A stretch of 64,000 bases of DNA from Eutrophocola sp965661105 (GTDB lineage: Bacteria > Pseudomonadota > Gammaproteobacteria > Pseudomonadales > Pseudohongiellaceae): positions 51,260 to 115,259 of the forward strand of contig CBFICR010000002.1 of NCBI GenBank assembly GCA_965661105.1. The letters are read 5' to 3'. Below, one piece after another: positions 8,705 through 16,368 of this stretch (its first letter is position 1; the number at the start of each line of letters is the position of its first letter). Made by a program: the position numbers and the translations under genes. The notes under the pieces are model-generated. The model saw only the letters and a list, made by a program, of their open reading frames with translations. It was not told the DNA's origin and searched no databases.

Positions 8705-10096
8705 TTAAGCTTTGCCGCCTGCGGCTTCGGCACGTCTGGCAATAATACCTGTAGCTTGCTCTTCAAGTACCTGTATCACACCGTCGCTACGTGATTTCAC
8801 AATAGTGTGGAACACGATGGTCGGAATCGCGACAACAATACCCAGAACCGTGGTTACCAGGGCACCTGAAATACCACCAGCCATGATCTGTGGATCACCA
8901 GTACCAAACAGTGTAATGGCCTGGAACACAGTGATCATACCGGTAACTGTACCCAGCAGACCGCCAAGAGGGGCAACCGTTGCAATAATCTTCAGCAGAG
9001 TGAGGAACCTTTCCAGAGCCGGCGTTTCCAGCAGGATGGCTTCACCCAGTTTAAGCTCAAGGGTTTCAATATCCATGTTCTTGTCAGCGTTATAAACAGA
9101 CAGAACACGACCAAGAGGATTGTTTTTGTTCGGATTGTCCGGATTTTTCAACTGACGTTTCACTTTACCGCTAACAATGGAAAGCGTGATCATTCGTTCA
9201 ACAGCCAGCAAGGTCGCAAACAGACCAACAAAGATAATGATCTGGCCGATAGTTCTACCCTGCTCCCAGTATCTTTCCTGGAATGAAGGTGAACTAATCA
9301 GAGCTGCCAGGTAGGAACCACCAGTAGGACCAGTTGGGTCAATACCAACCATAGTGAAACCGCCTGAGGCTGACTGAATGGCAGCAGCAGTATCAGTGTA
9401 TCGAGCAGGCTGGCTTGGCAGTACGCTCAAACGTTTGGTATTCGGATCAAATTCCAGATACTGACCATCGGAAACGATGTTGTAGGAACCTACACGAACT
9501 ACTTCCTGCTGACTCTGGGTACCGTCAGGTTGAGCAACCTGAGTAGTAAAACGGGTCACATTGGCTGATTCAGTCATTTCCTGTAACAGGTAGAACCAGA
9601 GTCTTTCAAGTTGTTCAATACTTGGCAGCTGGGATTCATCGCCCATAATACCGGCAAGCTCGGTAAGAAAGTCTCCACGACCCGGGAATTGGGCTGAAAT
9701 CAATGAAGCTTCGAACTGGCTGCGGGTATCACCCACGACACCGGCTACGGTACCAAATAATTCATCAAGATCACCAAGGCGTTCCTGCAAGGTTTCAAAA
9801 CGCTGGGCTTTAGTGATTTCATTTTCGTTATAGGTGTTTTCAAGATCAACCGAGATGCGCTCTTCAGCTTCACGACGCTCAACCATTTCATTGAGAAGCG
9901 CCTGCTGCTGGTTAACATTCGATTGGAATTGAGCTTCACGCTGGCGATGCTCTTCCGTTTCACTAAGCCGGGCCTGTTCAACAAGACTTAACAGCTCAGA
10001 AAGATTTGCTGCCTGCTGCTGGCCGAAAGATAGCGAAGCTGAAAGACATAGCAATGTCGTTGTAATTGTCGTAGTAAAAATCTTTGCAAATTTCAT
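8705..10096 (-). CDS. ttpC: TtpC-like long MotA/TolQ/ExbB protein of the TonB2 system
   Basis: A 463-aa protein with a signal peptide (residues 1-25, SLSFG|QQQ), a periplasmic coiled-coil region (about 30-115, rich in Gln/Glu), a further periplasmic domain, and a C-terminal ExbB-type membrane domain from about 285 (GQIIIFVGLFATLLAVERM, LGGLLGTVTGMITVFQAI, AGGISGALVTTVLGIVVAIP). This build matches TtpC, which is required with ExbB2/ExbD2/TonB2 in Vibrio. GGAG lies 9 bases before the ATG and overlaps the stop codon of the DUF3450 gene, suggesting coupled translation. Confidence 0.88.
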   Translation of the reverse strand: MKFAKIFTTTITTTLLCLSASLSFGQQQAANLSELLSLVEQARLSETEEHRQREAQFQSNVNQQQALLNEMVERREAEERISVDLENTYNENEITKAQRFETLQERLGDLDELFGTVAGVVGDTRSQFEASLISAQFPGRGDFLTELAGIMGDESQLPSIEQLERLWFYLLQEMTESANVTRFTTQVAQPDGTQSQQEVVRVGSYNIVSDGQYLEFDPNTKRLSVLPSQPARYTDTAAAIQSASGGFTMVGIDPTGPTGGSYLAALISSPSFQERYWEQGRTIGQIIIFVGLFATLLAVERMITLSIVSGKVKRQLKNPDNPNKNNPLGRVLSVYNADKNMDIETLELKLGEAILLETPALERFLTLLKIIATVAPLGGLLGTVTGMITVFQAITLFGTGDPQIMAGGISGALVTTVLGIVVAIPTIVFHTIVKSRSDGVIQVLEEQATGIIARRAEAAGGKA

Positions 10097-10102
10097 TGTT
10101 GC

Positions 10103-10897
10103 TTACTCCGGCGCAGGAATAGGTAATTCAAGGATCTCAAGAGTGGCCAGGTTCTGGGCCATCCTGATAGCGTTAGCGACAGGGCGACGATAATCATCAT
10201 CCAGGGTTACCCACTGGTTAGATGTCTTGTCCCAAACACCTGTCTCGGTCTGGTCACTTGTCTGATATAACAAGGCAACTCTACCAACACGCAAGATATC
10301 CACGTCTCGTTCAGTGCCACCGATTTCAAGTGAATCTGTGTAATGCTGCATAACCCTGCCGTAATTGATTTCCTGCTGATAGGCAGCAAGGACCAGACGG
10401 AATTTTTCAGCAACGTTCACACTTGAATCATCAAATGTGTCACGAATCAGGTTCAGGCGCGCCTGTCTTTCACTGATCAGGAATGGAAGATCCAGCTCAA
10501 CGAACTGCTCCAGAGCAACCATCATCCTTTCCATCAGGGGTGGAACCTGTCTCTGCAGAGCGGCAGCATCCTCAATGGATCTGTCATACTGTGCAATAGT
10601 TCTTTCCTGCTCAGCAATAGTCCTGCGATAGCTCGCATTATAGACTTCCAGGCCATCGACGACTTTTGCTACGTCACGATATTCCTGAAGAATCTCATCT
10701 GCTTCGTCTGAAAGCTGGTTGATGCGAACCTGTGCCTGGGCAGCTGATGCAATTGCTTCACCTGCCATGGCGTTTGCTCTGTCAATAATACTGGTATCGA
10801 TAACAGTGTCCTGTGCAGAAGCAGTGCCGAAACCCAGTACCATTGGCAGCATTAATAAAGGAACAAGTATCCCTTGCTTGAAACGATGGTAGTTCAT
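10103..10897 (-). CDS. DUF3450 family periplasmic coiled-coil protein, first gene of TonB2 operon
   Basis: A 264-aa protein with a signal peptide (residues 1-28, ending SAQ or ASAQ) followed by a long helical region (about 40-120) likely to form a coiled coil (QLSDEADEILQEYRDVAKVV, RRTIAEQERTIAQYDRSIED). Family DUF3450 regularly heads TonB2/TtpC operons, and here it is the promoter-proximal gene of a six-gene operon. I take the ATG at 10897; the frame also allows a GTG four codons earlier. Function is inferred from context: a periplasmic partner of TtpC/ExbB/ExbD/TonB. Confidence 0.87.
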   Translation of the reverse strand: MNYHRFKQGILVPLLMLPMVLGFGTASAQDTVIDTSIIDRANAMAGEAIASAAQAQVRINQLSDEADEILQEYRDVAKVVDGLEVYNASYRRTIAEQERTIAQYDRSIEDAAALQRQVPPLMERMMVALEQFVELDLPFLISERQARLNLIRDTFDDSSVNVAEKFRLVLAAYQQEINYGRVMQHYTDSLEIGGTERDVDILRVGRVALLYQTSDQTETGVWDKTSNQWVTLDDDYRRPVANAIRMAQNLATLEILELPIPAPE

Positions 10898-10991
10898 GTG
10901 TAGTCCCACTTATTTAAAAAAAATTCTAATAAAAGATGAGCAGACCTTCGATCACCCATCCCACATCCAACTATTTAGCCTAGAATAAATT

Positions 10992-11019
10992 CAAGTTTAT
11001 CTCAGCAGATAAATACTTG
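10992..11019. promoter_or_regulatory. operator-like inverted repeat upstream of the TonB2 operon
   Basis: TTTATCT-CAGC-AGATAAA is a perfect 7-bp inverted repeat and extends imperfectly to CAAG...CTTG with two extra bases in the right arm. It sits 95-122 bases before the first gene of the TonB2 operon. A binding site for a regulator or an RNA hairpin are both possible. Confidence 0.4.
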
Positions 11020-11078
11020 GATGTAGAAAAGCACTAAAAGTCTAATCGAAAGGTAAAACCCTATTATTTAAAATAGCC

Positions 11079-11104
11079 AACAATAATTAATAACAATAAT
11101 TAAT
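11079..11104. repeat. tandem direct repeat, 2 x 13 bp
   Basis: AACAATAATTAAT occurs twice without a gap. AT-rich, about 185 bases upstream of the TonB2 operon start. It could be a regulator site or an AT-rich upstream promoter element; no family is recognised. Confidence 0.6.
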
Positions 11105-11369
11105 ATTGACAGACCATAATTTTATAAACTCGGTATTCTCAACTCATCCTTGAATAAAGCCCTTCTATCCCTAAGGCGGATCAGCATATCAAATACTGGT
11201 GCCAGATTGAACACCTTAATAGTTAAAAAATCAAAGCATTTCTAACATCAAGACATGTGTTTTCAAGAAGCTTGGGAAATGCTCGGTTAAGTGGCTTTGC
11301 GCCCCAAAAGGAGGCGCTAAAACCCGCTATTTTCAGCAATTAAAGTGACTCTCTGGTCAGTTCCCTTGT

Positions 11370-12242
11370 TCACCAACCGGCGGCTTTTTTAAGGCCTTCA
11401 CCAATCTCGGCAAGACTTCTGACGGTGGTAACACCGGCATCATTTAGGGCGGCAAATTTTTCATCAGCAGTGCCTTTTCCACCAGAGATGATGGCGCCGG
11501 CATGACCCATGCGTTTTCCTGATGGCGCGGTAACCCCGGCAATATAGGACACTACAGGCTTGCTGACATTGGTCTTGATAAACTGGGCAGCCTCTTCTTC
11601 AGCAGTCCCGCCAATTTCTCCAATCATAACGATGGCTTCGGTCTGATCATCTTTTTCGAGCAAGGCCAGAATATCAATAAAGTTTGAACCAGGAATAGGA
11701 TCGCCTCCGATACCGACACAGGTGGACTGACCAAAACCATAATCAGTGGTTTGTTTAACCGCTTCATAGGTTAATGTGCCGGAACGTGAAACTATGCCGA
11801 CCTTACCCGGCAGGTGAATGTGACCTGGCATGATGCCAATTTTCGATTCGCCTGGCGTAATAACACCTGGACAATTTGGCCCGATAAGTCGCACACCCAG
11901 TTCATCACATTTGACTTTTACTTCCAGCATGTCGAGCGTAGGAATTCCTTCTGTAATACAGACAATAAGCTTTACACCCGCGAAAGCAGCTTCCAGAATT
12001 GAATCCTTGCAGAACGGTGCTGGAACGTAGATTACAGAAGCCTCTGCCTCGGTTTCAGCGACAGCCTCGCTCACAGTATTGAAGACAGGCAAATCAAGGT
12101 GTATCTGGCCTCCTTTTCCCGGAGTAACGCCGCCAACCATATTGGTTCCGTACTCAATTGCCTGTTCTGAATGATAGGTTCCCTGGGAACCGGTAAAGCC
12201 CTGACAGATCACACGTGTTGATTTATTAATAAGAATACTCAT
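11370..12242 (-). CDS. sucD: succinyl-CoA synthetase (ADP-forming) alpha subunit
   Basis: Makes succinate, ATP and CoA from succinyl-CoA with SucC. The 290-aa protein has the N-terminal CoA-binding Rossmann region (VICQGFTGSQGTYHSEQAIE, GGVTPGKGG), the LIGPNCPGVITPG segment, and the phosphohistidine loop MGHAGAIISGGKG near residue 246. Its ATG overlaps the sucC stop by one base (TAATG), so the two are translationally coupled. Last gene of the sdh-suc operon. Confidence 0.97.
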   Translation of the reverse strand: MSILINKSTRVICQGFTGSQGTYHSEQAIEYGTNMVGGVTPGKGGQIHLDLPVFNTVSEAVAETEAEASVIYVPAPFCKDSILEAAFAGVKLIVCITEGIPTLDMLEVKVKCDELGVRLIGPNCPGVITPGESKIGIMPGHIHLPGKVGIVSRSGTLTYEAVKQTTDYGFGQSTCVGIGGDPIPGSNFIDILALLEKDDQTEAIVMIGEIGGTAEEEAAQFIKTNVSKPVVSYIAGVTAPSGKRMGHAGAIISGGKGTADEKFAALNDAGVTTVRSLAEIGEGLKKAAGW

Positions 12243-13408
12243 TATTTGCCTCCCGCTGCCGTTACTGCTTCCTGGGCAGCCTGACCAAGGCTGTCTGCTG
12301 CAATAATATTAAGACCACTTTCGGATAATACTTTTTTGCCAAGTTCTGCATTATTGCCTTCCAGTCTGACAACTACCGGCACCTTCACACCCACTTCCTC
12401 TACGGCGCCTACAATGCCTTCGGCGATCAGATCACAGCGAACGATGCCACCAAAAATATTAACCAGTACAGCTTTGACTTTTTCATCAGACAAAATAATC
12501 TTGAATGCTTCTGAGACTCTTTCCTTGGTAGCACCACCACCAACATCCAGAAAGTTTGCCGGATCCCCGCCATAAAGTTTGACGATATCCATGGTGCCCA
12601 TGGCCAGACCAGCACCGTTCACCATGCAACCAATACTGCCGTCCAGAGCAACATAATTCAGGTCCCACTTGGCAGCATTAACTTCCCGCTCATCATCCTG
12701 GCTGGGATCATGCATTTCCTTCAACTCAGGATGACGATACAGCGAGTTGCCGTCGATATTCAGCTTGGCATCAAGACAATGCAGATCGCCAGCAGTTGTT
12801 ATGACCAGAGGGTTAATTTCAAGCAATGCCAGATCACATTCGATAAATATTTTTGCAAGTCCTAAAAATATTTTTGTGAACTGTTTTATCTGGTCGCCAC
12901 TTAAACCAAGTTTGAAGGCCAGTTCTCTTCCCTGAAAAGGCTGTGGACCAACTAAAGGATCAATAGTTGCCCGCAGAATTTTCTCTGGCGTCTCATGGGC
13001 AACCTTTTCGATTTCTACACCGCCTTCGGTTGATGCCATAAAAACGATACGTCTGGAGCTTCGGTCAATAACTGCCCCAAGATATAATTCCTGGGCAATA
13101 TCAGTACATTCTTCCACCAGAATTTTGCTTACCGGCTGTCCATCCTTGTCAGTCTGGTAAGTGACAAGCCTTTGGCCCAGCCAGTGGTTTGCAAACTCTT
13201 CTATTTCCGCTTTGCTTGATACCAGCTTGACGCCGCCAGCCTTTCCTCGACCACCGGCATGTACCTGCGCCTTGACTACCCATCTATCTCCGCCAAGCTT
13301 GTCAGCAGCATCGGCTGCATCCTTGGCGTTGTCGCAGGCAAAACCTTTTGAAACCGGCAAACCATAATCAGCAAATATTTTCTTGGCCTGGTATTCGTGT
13401 AAATTCAT
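12242..13408 (-). CDS. sucC: succinyl-CoA synthetase (ADP-forming) beta subunit
   Basis: 388-aa ATP-grasp subunit, the usual family length. It begins MNLHEYQAKKIFADYGLPVS, carries VKAQVHAGGRGKAGGVKL of the nucleotide-binding part, and NGAGLAMGTMDIVKLYGG plus NIFGGIVRCDLIAEGI in the C-terminal half that contacts SucD. It follows lpdA by 40 bases and overlaps sucD by one base. Confidence 0.97.
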   Translation of the reverse strand: MNLHEYQAKKIFADYGLPVSKGFACDNAKDAADAADKLGGDRWVVKAQVHAGGRGKAGGVKLVSSKAEIEEFANHWLGQRLVTYQTDKDGQPVSKILVEECTDIAQELYLGAVIDRSSRRIVFMASTEGGVEIEKVAHETPEKILRATIDPLVGPQPFQGRELAFKLGLSGDQIKQFTKIFLGLAKIFIECDLALLEINPLVITTAGDLHCLDAKLNIDGNSLYRHPELKEMHDPSQDDEREVNAAKWDLNYVALDGSIGCMVNGAGLAMGTMDIVKLYGGDPANFLDVGGGATKERVSEAFKIILSDEKVKAVLVNIFGGIVRCDLIAEGIVGAVEEVGVKVPVVVRLEGNNAELGKKVLSESGLNIIAADSLGQAAQEAVTAAGGK

Positions 13409-13448
13409 AGGATACCTATATGTTTATTAAAATCGTAAACCGCTATGT

Positions 13449-14891
13449 TCAGCGTTTTTTTCTATTAGCAATATGTATCGCATGCCCATTCACCGCCAAT
13501 GCGGCCTCATGGACTGCCTCACAAAGTGCAGGATGAGAGAATACCGTCATGCCGATATCTTCAGCACTGCTGCTGAACTCCATCGCTACTACCACGGTCT
13601 GTGCCAGGTCTGCTGCAGAGGGACCAATAATATGACACCCCAGCACACGATCGGTTTTTGCATCGGCCAATATTTTGACCATCCCATCAGAATCGTTTGC
13701 AGCTAGAGCGCGCCCACTGGCAGCGAATGGAAAAACGCCGGTGTTATATTCAATGCCCGCCTCTTTTAACTGCTCTTCGGTTTTACCCACAGCAGCAATT
13801 TCCGGATGCGTGTAAATCACCGAAGGAACCAGGTCATAGTTCATTGAGGCTTTTTGCCCGGCAATAATCTCGGCAACCATGACGCCCTCTTCTGAACTTT
13901 TATGTGCCAGCATGGGACCGCGCACAAGATCGCCTACGGCATAGACTCCCGGTACTCCTGTTGAACAATGATCGTCTACAGTGATGAAGCCACGTTCATT
14001 GGTTTCCACACCACAGTCATCAGCAAACAGATTCTCTGACAGGGGACGCCGGCCTACACAAACGATCAACTTGTCGAAGTCCTCTTTCTTCTCACCTTCG
14101 CTATCCTGATAAGTGACCGTTACGCCCTTGGCCTTGCCTTTCTTCAGGGCACTGCCTGTAACTTTCGCACCCAGGCGAATATCCAGCCCCTGTTTGGTCA
14201 ATATCTTTTTGGCTTCTTTGGCAATCTGCTGGTCCACCATGGGCAGAAAGGCATCAACGGCTTCAAGTACCACTACTTCTGACCCCAGACGGGACCAGAC
14301 TGAGCCCAGCTCCAGACCAATAACGCCAGCACCAATAACGCCGAGTCGTTTTGGAACTTCCTGGAACTCCAGGGCACCGGTGGAATCCACAATCACATCG
14401 TGGTCCAGTGGTGTAGGTGGAATTTCAATGGGTACTGATCCCGCGGCAAGAATGACATTGTCGGCAGAATAAATTGTTGTCTTGCCTTCGTGATCGGTAA
14501 CCTCAACTTTCTTGTCTTTTAAAAGTTTACCTGTACCCGATATTCCCTCTACCTTGTTGGCACGAAACAATCCCGCGATACCGCCGGTAAGCTGCTTAAC
14601 AACTTTCTCTTTGCGAGCAATCATTGCCGGTACATCAATACCCACTTTACTAACCTTGATGCCATGGACTTCAAAATCATGACTTGCCTCGGCAAATTTA
14701 TGAGAGGAATCCAGCAAGGCCTTGGAAGGAATACAGCCGACATTAAGACAGGTGCCACCATAAACGGGTTTGTTACTGGCATCTATCCACTTCTCAACAC
14801 AGGCGGTCTTCAGTCCCAACTGGGTAGCCCGGATCGCTGCCACATATCCTCCCGGACCTGCGCCAATTACTATCACGTCAAAATCTGCCAT
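13449..14891 (-). CDS. lpdA: dihydrolipoyl dehydrogenase (E3)
   Basis: Reoxidises the dihydrolipoyl groups of the 2-oxoglutarate dehydrogenase E2 using FAD and NAD+. The 480-aa protein has the FAD motif VIGAGPGGYVAAI, the redox-active cysteine pair GGTCLNVGC (C48 and C53), the NAD motif VIGAGVIGLELGSVWSRLG, and the C-terminal interface with TVFSHPALCEAVHEAAL containing the catalytic His-Glu pair. Its place between sucB and sucC is the Pseudomonas arrangement (lpdG), pointing to service of the 2-oxoglutarate complex. Confidence 0.96.
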   Translation of the reverse strand: MADFDVIVIGAGPGGYVAAIRATQLGLKTACVEKWIDASNKPVYGGTCLNVGCIPSKALLDSSHKFAEASHDFEVHGIKVSKVGIDVPAMIARKEKVVKQLTGGIAGLFRANKVEGISGTGKLLKDKKVEVTDHEGKTTIYSADNVILAAGSVPIEIPPTPLDHDVIVDSTGALEFQEVPKRLGVIGAGVIGLELGSVWSRLGSEVVVLEAVDAFLPMVDQQIAKEAKKILTKQGLDIRLGAKVTGSALKKGKAKGVTVTYQDSEGEKKEDFDKLIVCVGRRPLSENLFADDCGVETNERGFITVDDHCSTGVPGVYAVGDLVRGPMLAHKSSEEGVMVAEIIAGQKASMNYDLVPSVIYTHPEIAAVGKTEEQLKEAGIEYNTGVFPFAASGRALAANDSDGMVKILADAKTDRVLGCHIIGPSAADLAQTVVVAMEFSSSAEDIGMTVFSHPALCEAVHEAALAVNGHAIHIANRKKR

Positions 14892-15042
14892 TGTTAATTC
14901 CTGTCTGCTGTTTGTTAATAATCAATGCCTGCTGACACCTTTCAGGTTTAGCGTTTCATTTCCATTGTCTCAGGAAATGCATTGCGGTTTGGTTACGGCA
15001 TTACTTGTATTATCAAAAATTTCTTTAATGCTTGAAAACAGC

Positions 15043-16304
15043 TCAAACTTCCAGAAAAATTCTTGCGGGGTCTTCCAGCAATTCCTTGATGGTAACCAGA
15101 AACTGCACCGCCTCCTTGCCATCAATCATACGATGATCATAAGAAAGTGCCAGATACATCATTGGTAGTATCCTGACCTCACCATTCACCGCCATGGGGC
15201 GCTCCTGGATTTTATGCATACCCAGGATTGCGGTTTGTGGTGGATTCAAAATAGGCGTAGATAACAATGAGCCGAATACGCCACCATTGGAAATGGTAAA
15301 CGTCCCGCCGGTCATCTCATCTATACCAAGTTTGCCATCGCGGGCCTTGAGACCAAAATCACGAATAGCCTGCTCTGTTTCCGCAAAACTCAAGGCATCT
15401 GCATCACGTAATACCGGCACTACCAGGCCTCGCGGGGAAGACACAGCCACACCGATATCCTGATAGCCATGATAAATAATATCGCTGCCATCCATTGAGG
15501 CATTCACAGCAGGGAAACGTTTTAATGCCTCCACACTGGCACGCACAAAAAATGACATGAATCCCAGCTTGGTACCGTCATGCTGCTTTTCAAATGCTGC
15601 CTTATATTTTTCCCTCAGGTCCATTACCTCCTGCATGTTCACTTCGTTAAAAGTAGTCAACATGGCAGTAGTCTGGGTAGCCTGTAGCAAACGTTCTGCT
15701 ACTTTTGCCCGCAATCGGGAGATTGGCACACGCTTTTCGGATCGTGGTCCATCACTGGTAGTGGCGGCCTGTTGAGCCGCTGCAGGAGGCTCACTCGGTG
15801 TTGCCGGTGCCTGTTCCGGTGCTGTTCCGGTGACTGTTCCGGTGACTTAAGGTAATTAACAACATCTTCCTTGGTTATTCTGCCGTCCTTGCCTGTGCTC
15901 TTAATCCGGTTTGCATCCAGATTATTTTCTTCAACGAGTTTACGTGCAGCGGGACTTAATAATACGGCCAGATCGCTTTGATCATCATCGTTTTCAGTGG
16001 CAGACTCTGTTGCATTTTCAGGGGCGCTTTCGGTTGCCGGCTGCGCTGCAGGAGTCGCCGCAACCGCGCCTTCTTCAAAAATAGCCAGCACTTCATTGCT
16101 GACAATAGTGTCACCTTCTGCCTTTTTGATATCCTTTAAAACGCCATCGGCCGGCGCCACAACTTCCAGCACAACCTTGTCAGTTTCAATATCAACAATA
16201 AGTTCGTCTCGAGAGACGCTCTCACCTGGTTTTTTATACCAGGTAGCAATGGTTCCATCGGGAACAGATTCCGGCAAGGTTGGCGCTTTAATTTCTATGG
16301 TCAT
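15043..16304 (-). pseudogene. sucB: 2-oxoglutarate dehydrogenase E2 (dihydrolipoyl succinyltransferase), frameshifted
   Basis: Two overlapping frames make one E2. The first (15699-16304) begins MTIEIKAPTLPESVPDGTIA, with the lipoyl domain (lysine 43 in ETDKVVLEV) and the E3-binding domain (LLSPAARKLVEENNLDANRI, about 115-152). The second (15043-15729) is the whole catalytic domain, from ISRLRAKVAERLLQ to LSYDHRMIDG with the catalytic His and Asp. The frame changes in the flexible Pro/Glu/Gln linker, in a 12-nt repeat whose third copy has 11 bases (15811-15821). One added base there gives an intact protein of about 420 aa, the normal size. Because the rest is well preserved and the enzyme is central, a sequencing error or very recent mutation is more likely than an old pseudogene. 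Confidence 0.85.
15811..15845 (-). repeat. 12-nt tandem repeat at the sucB frameshift
   Basis: Plus strand: CTGTTCCGGTG (11 bases), then CTGTTCCGGTGA twice. In the coding direction the 12-mers encode SPEQ repeats of the E2 linker. The 11-base copy shifts the frame, consistent with slippage or an assembly/base-call error. Confidence 0.9.
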
Positions 16305-16368
16305 GCCCTTTCCTTTTTGTTCTTGAATAATGCTTAAAAAACTTTCCTTACGACGCTCTGTTTCACAG

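Larger units (their letters stand above)
10898..11369. other. 472-bp intergenic region between sucD end and the TonB2 operon start
   Basis: AT-rich and without a plausible gene. It holds the control region of the TonB2 operon (minus strand), an inverted repeat at 10992-11019, a tandem 13-bp repeat at 11079-11104, and near the sucD end a GC-rich stem-loop (11295-11322: GCGCC, 9 bases, GGCGC) that could be a weak transcript end for the TCA operon but lacks a good T-run. No convincing -35/-10 pair was found. Confidence 0.5.

Noticed and set aside
10910..11369. Fur box before the TonB2 operon
   Set aside because: No 19-bp GATAATGATAATCATTATC-like match was found; the AT-rich tandem repeat is not a Fur site.
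15699..15729. Programmed frameshift in sucB
   Set aside because: No slippery heptamer is visible; the shift lies in a 12-mer repeat with an 11-base copy, so a mutation or error is simpler.
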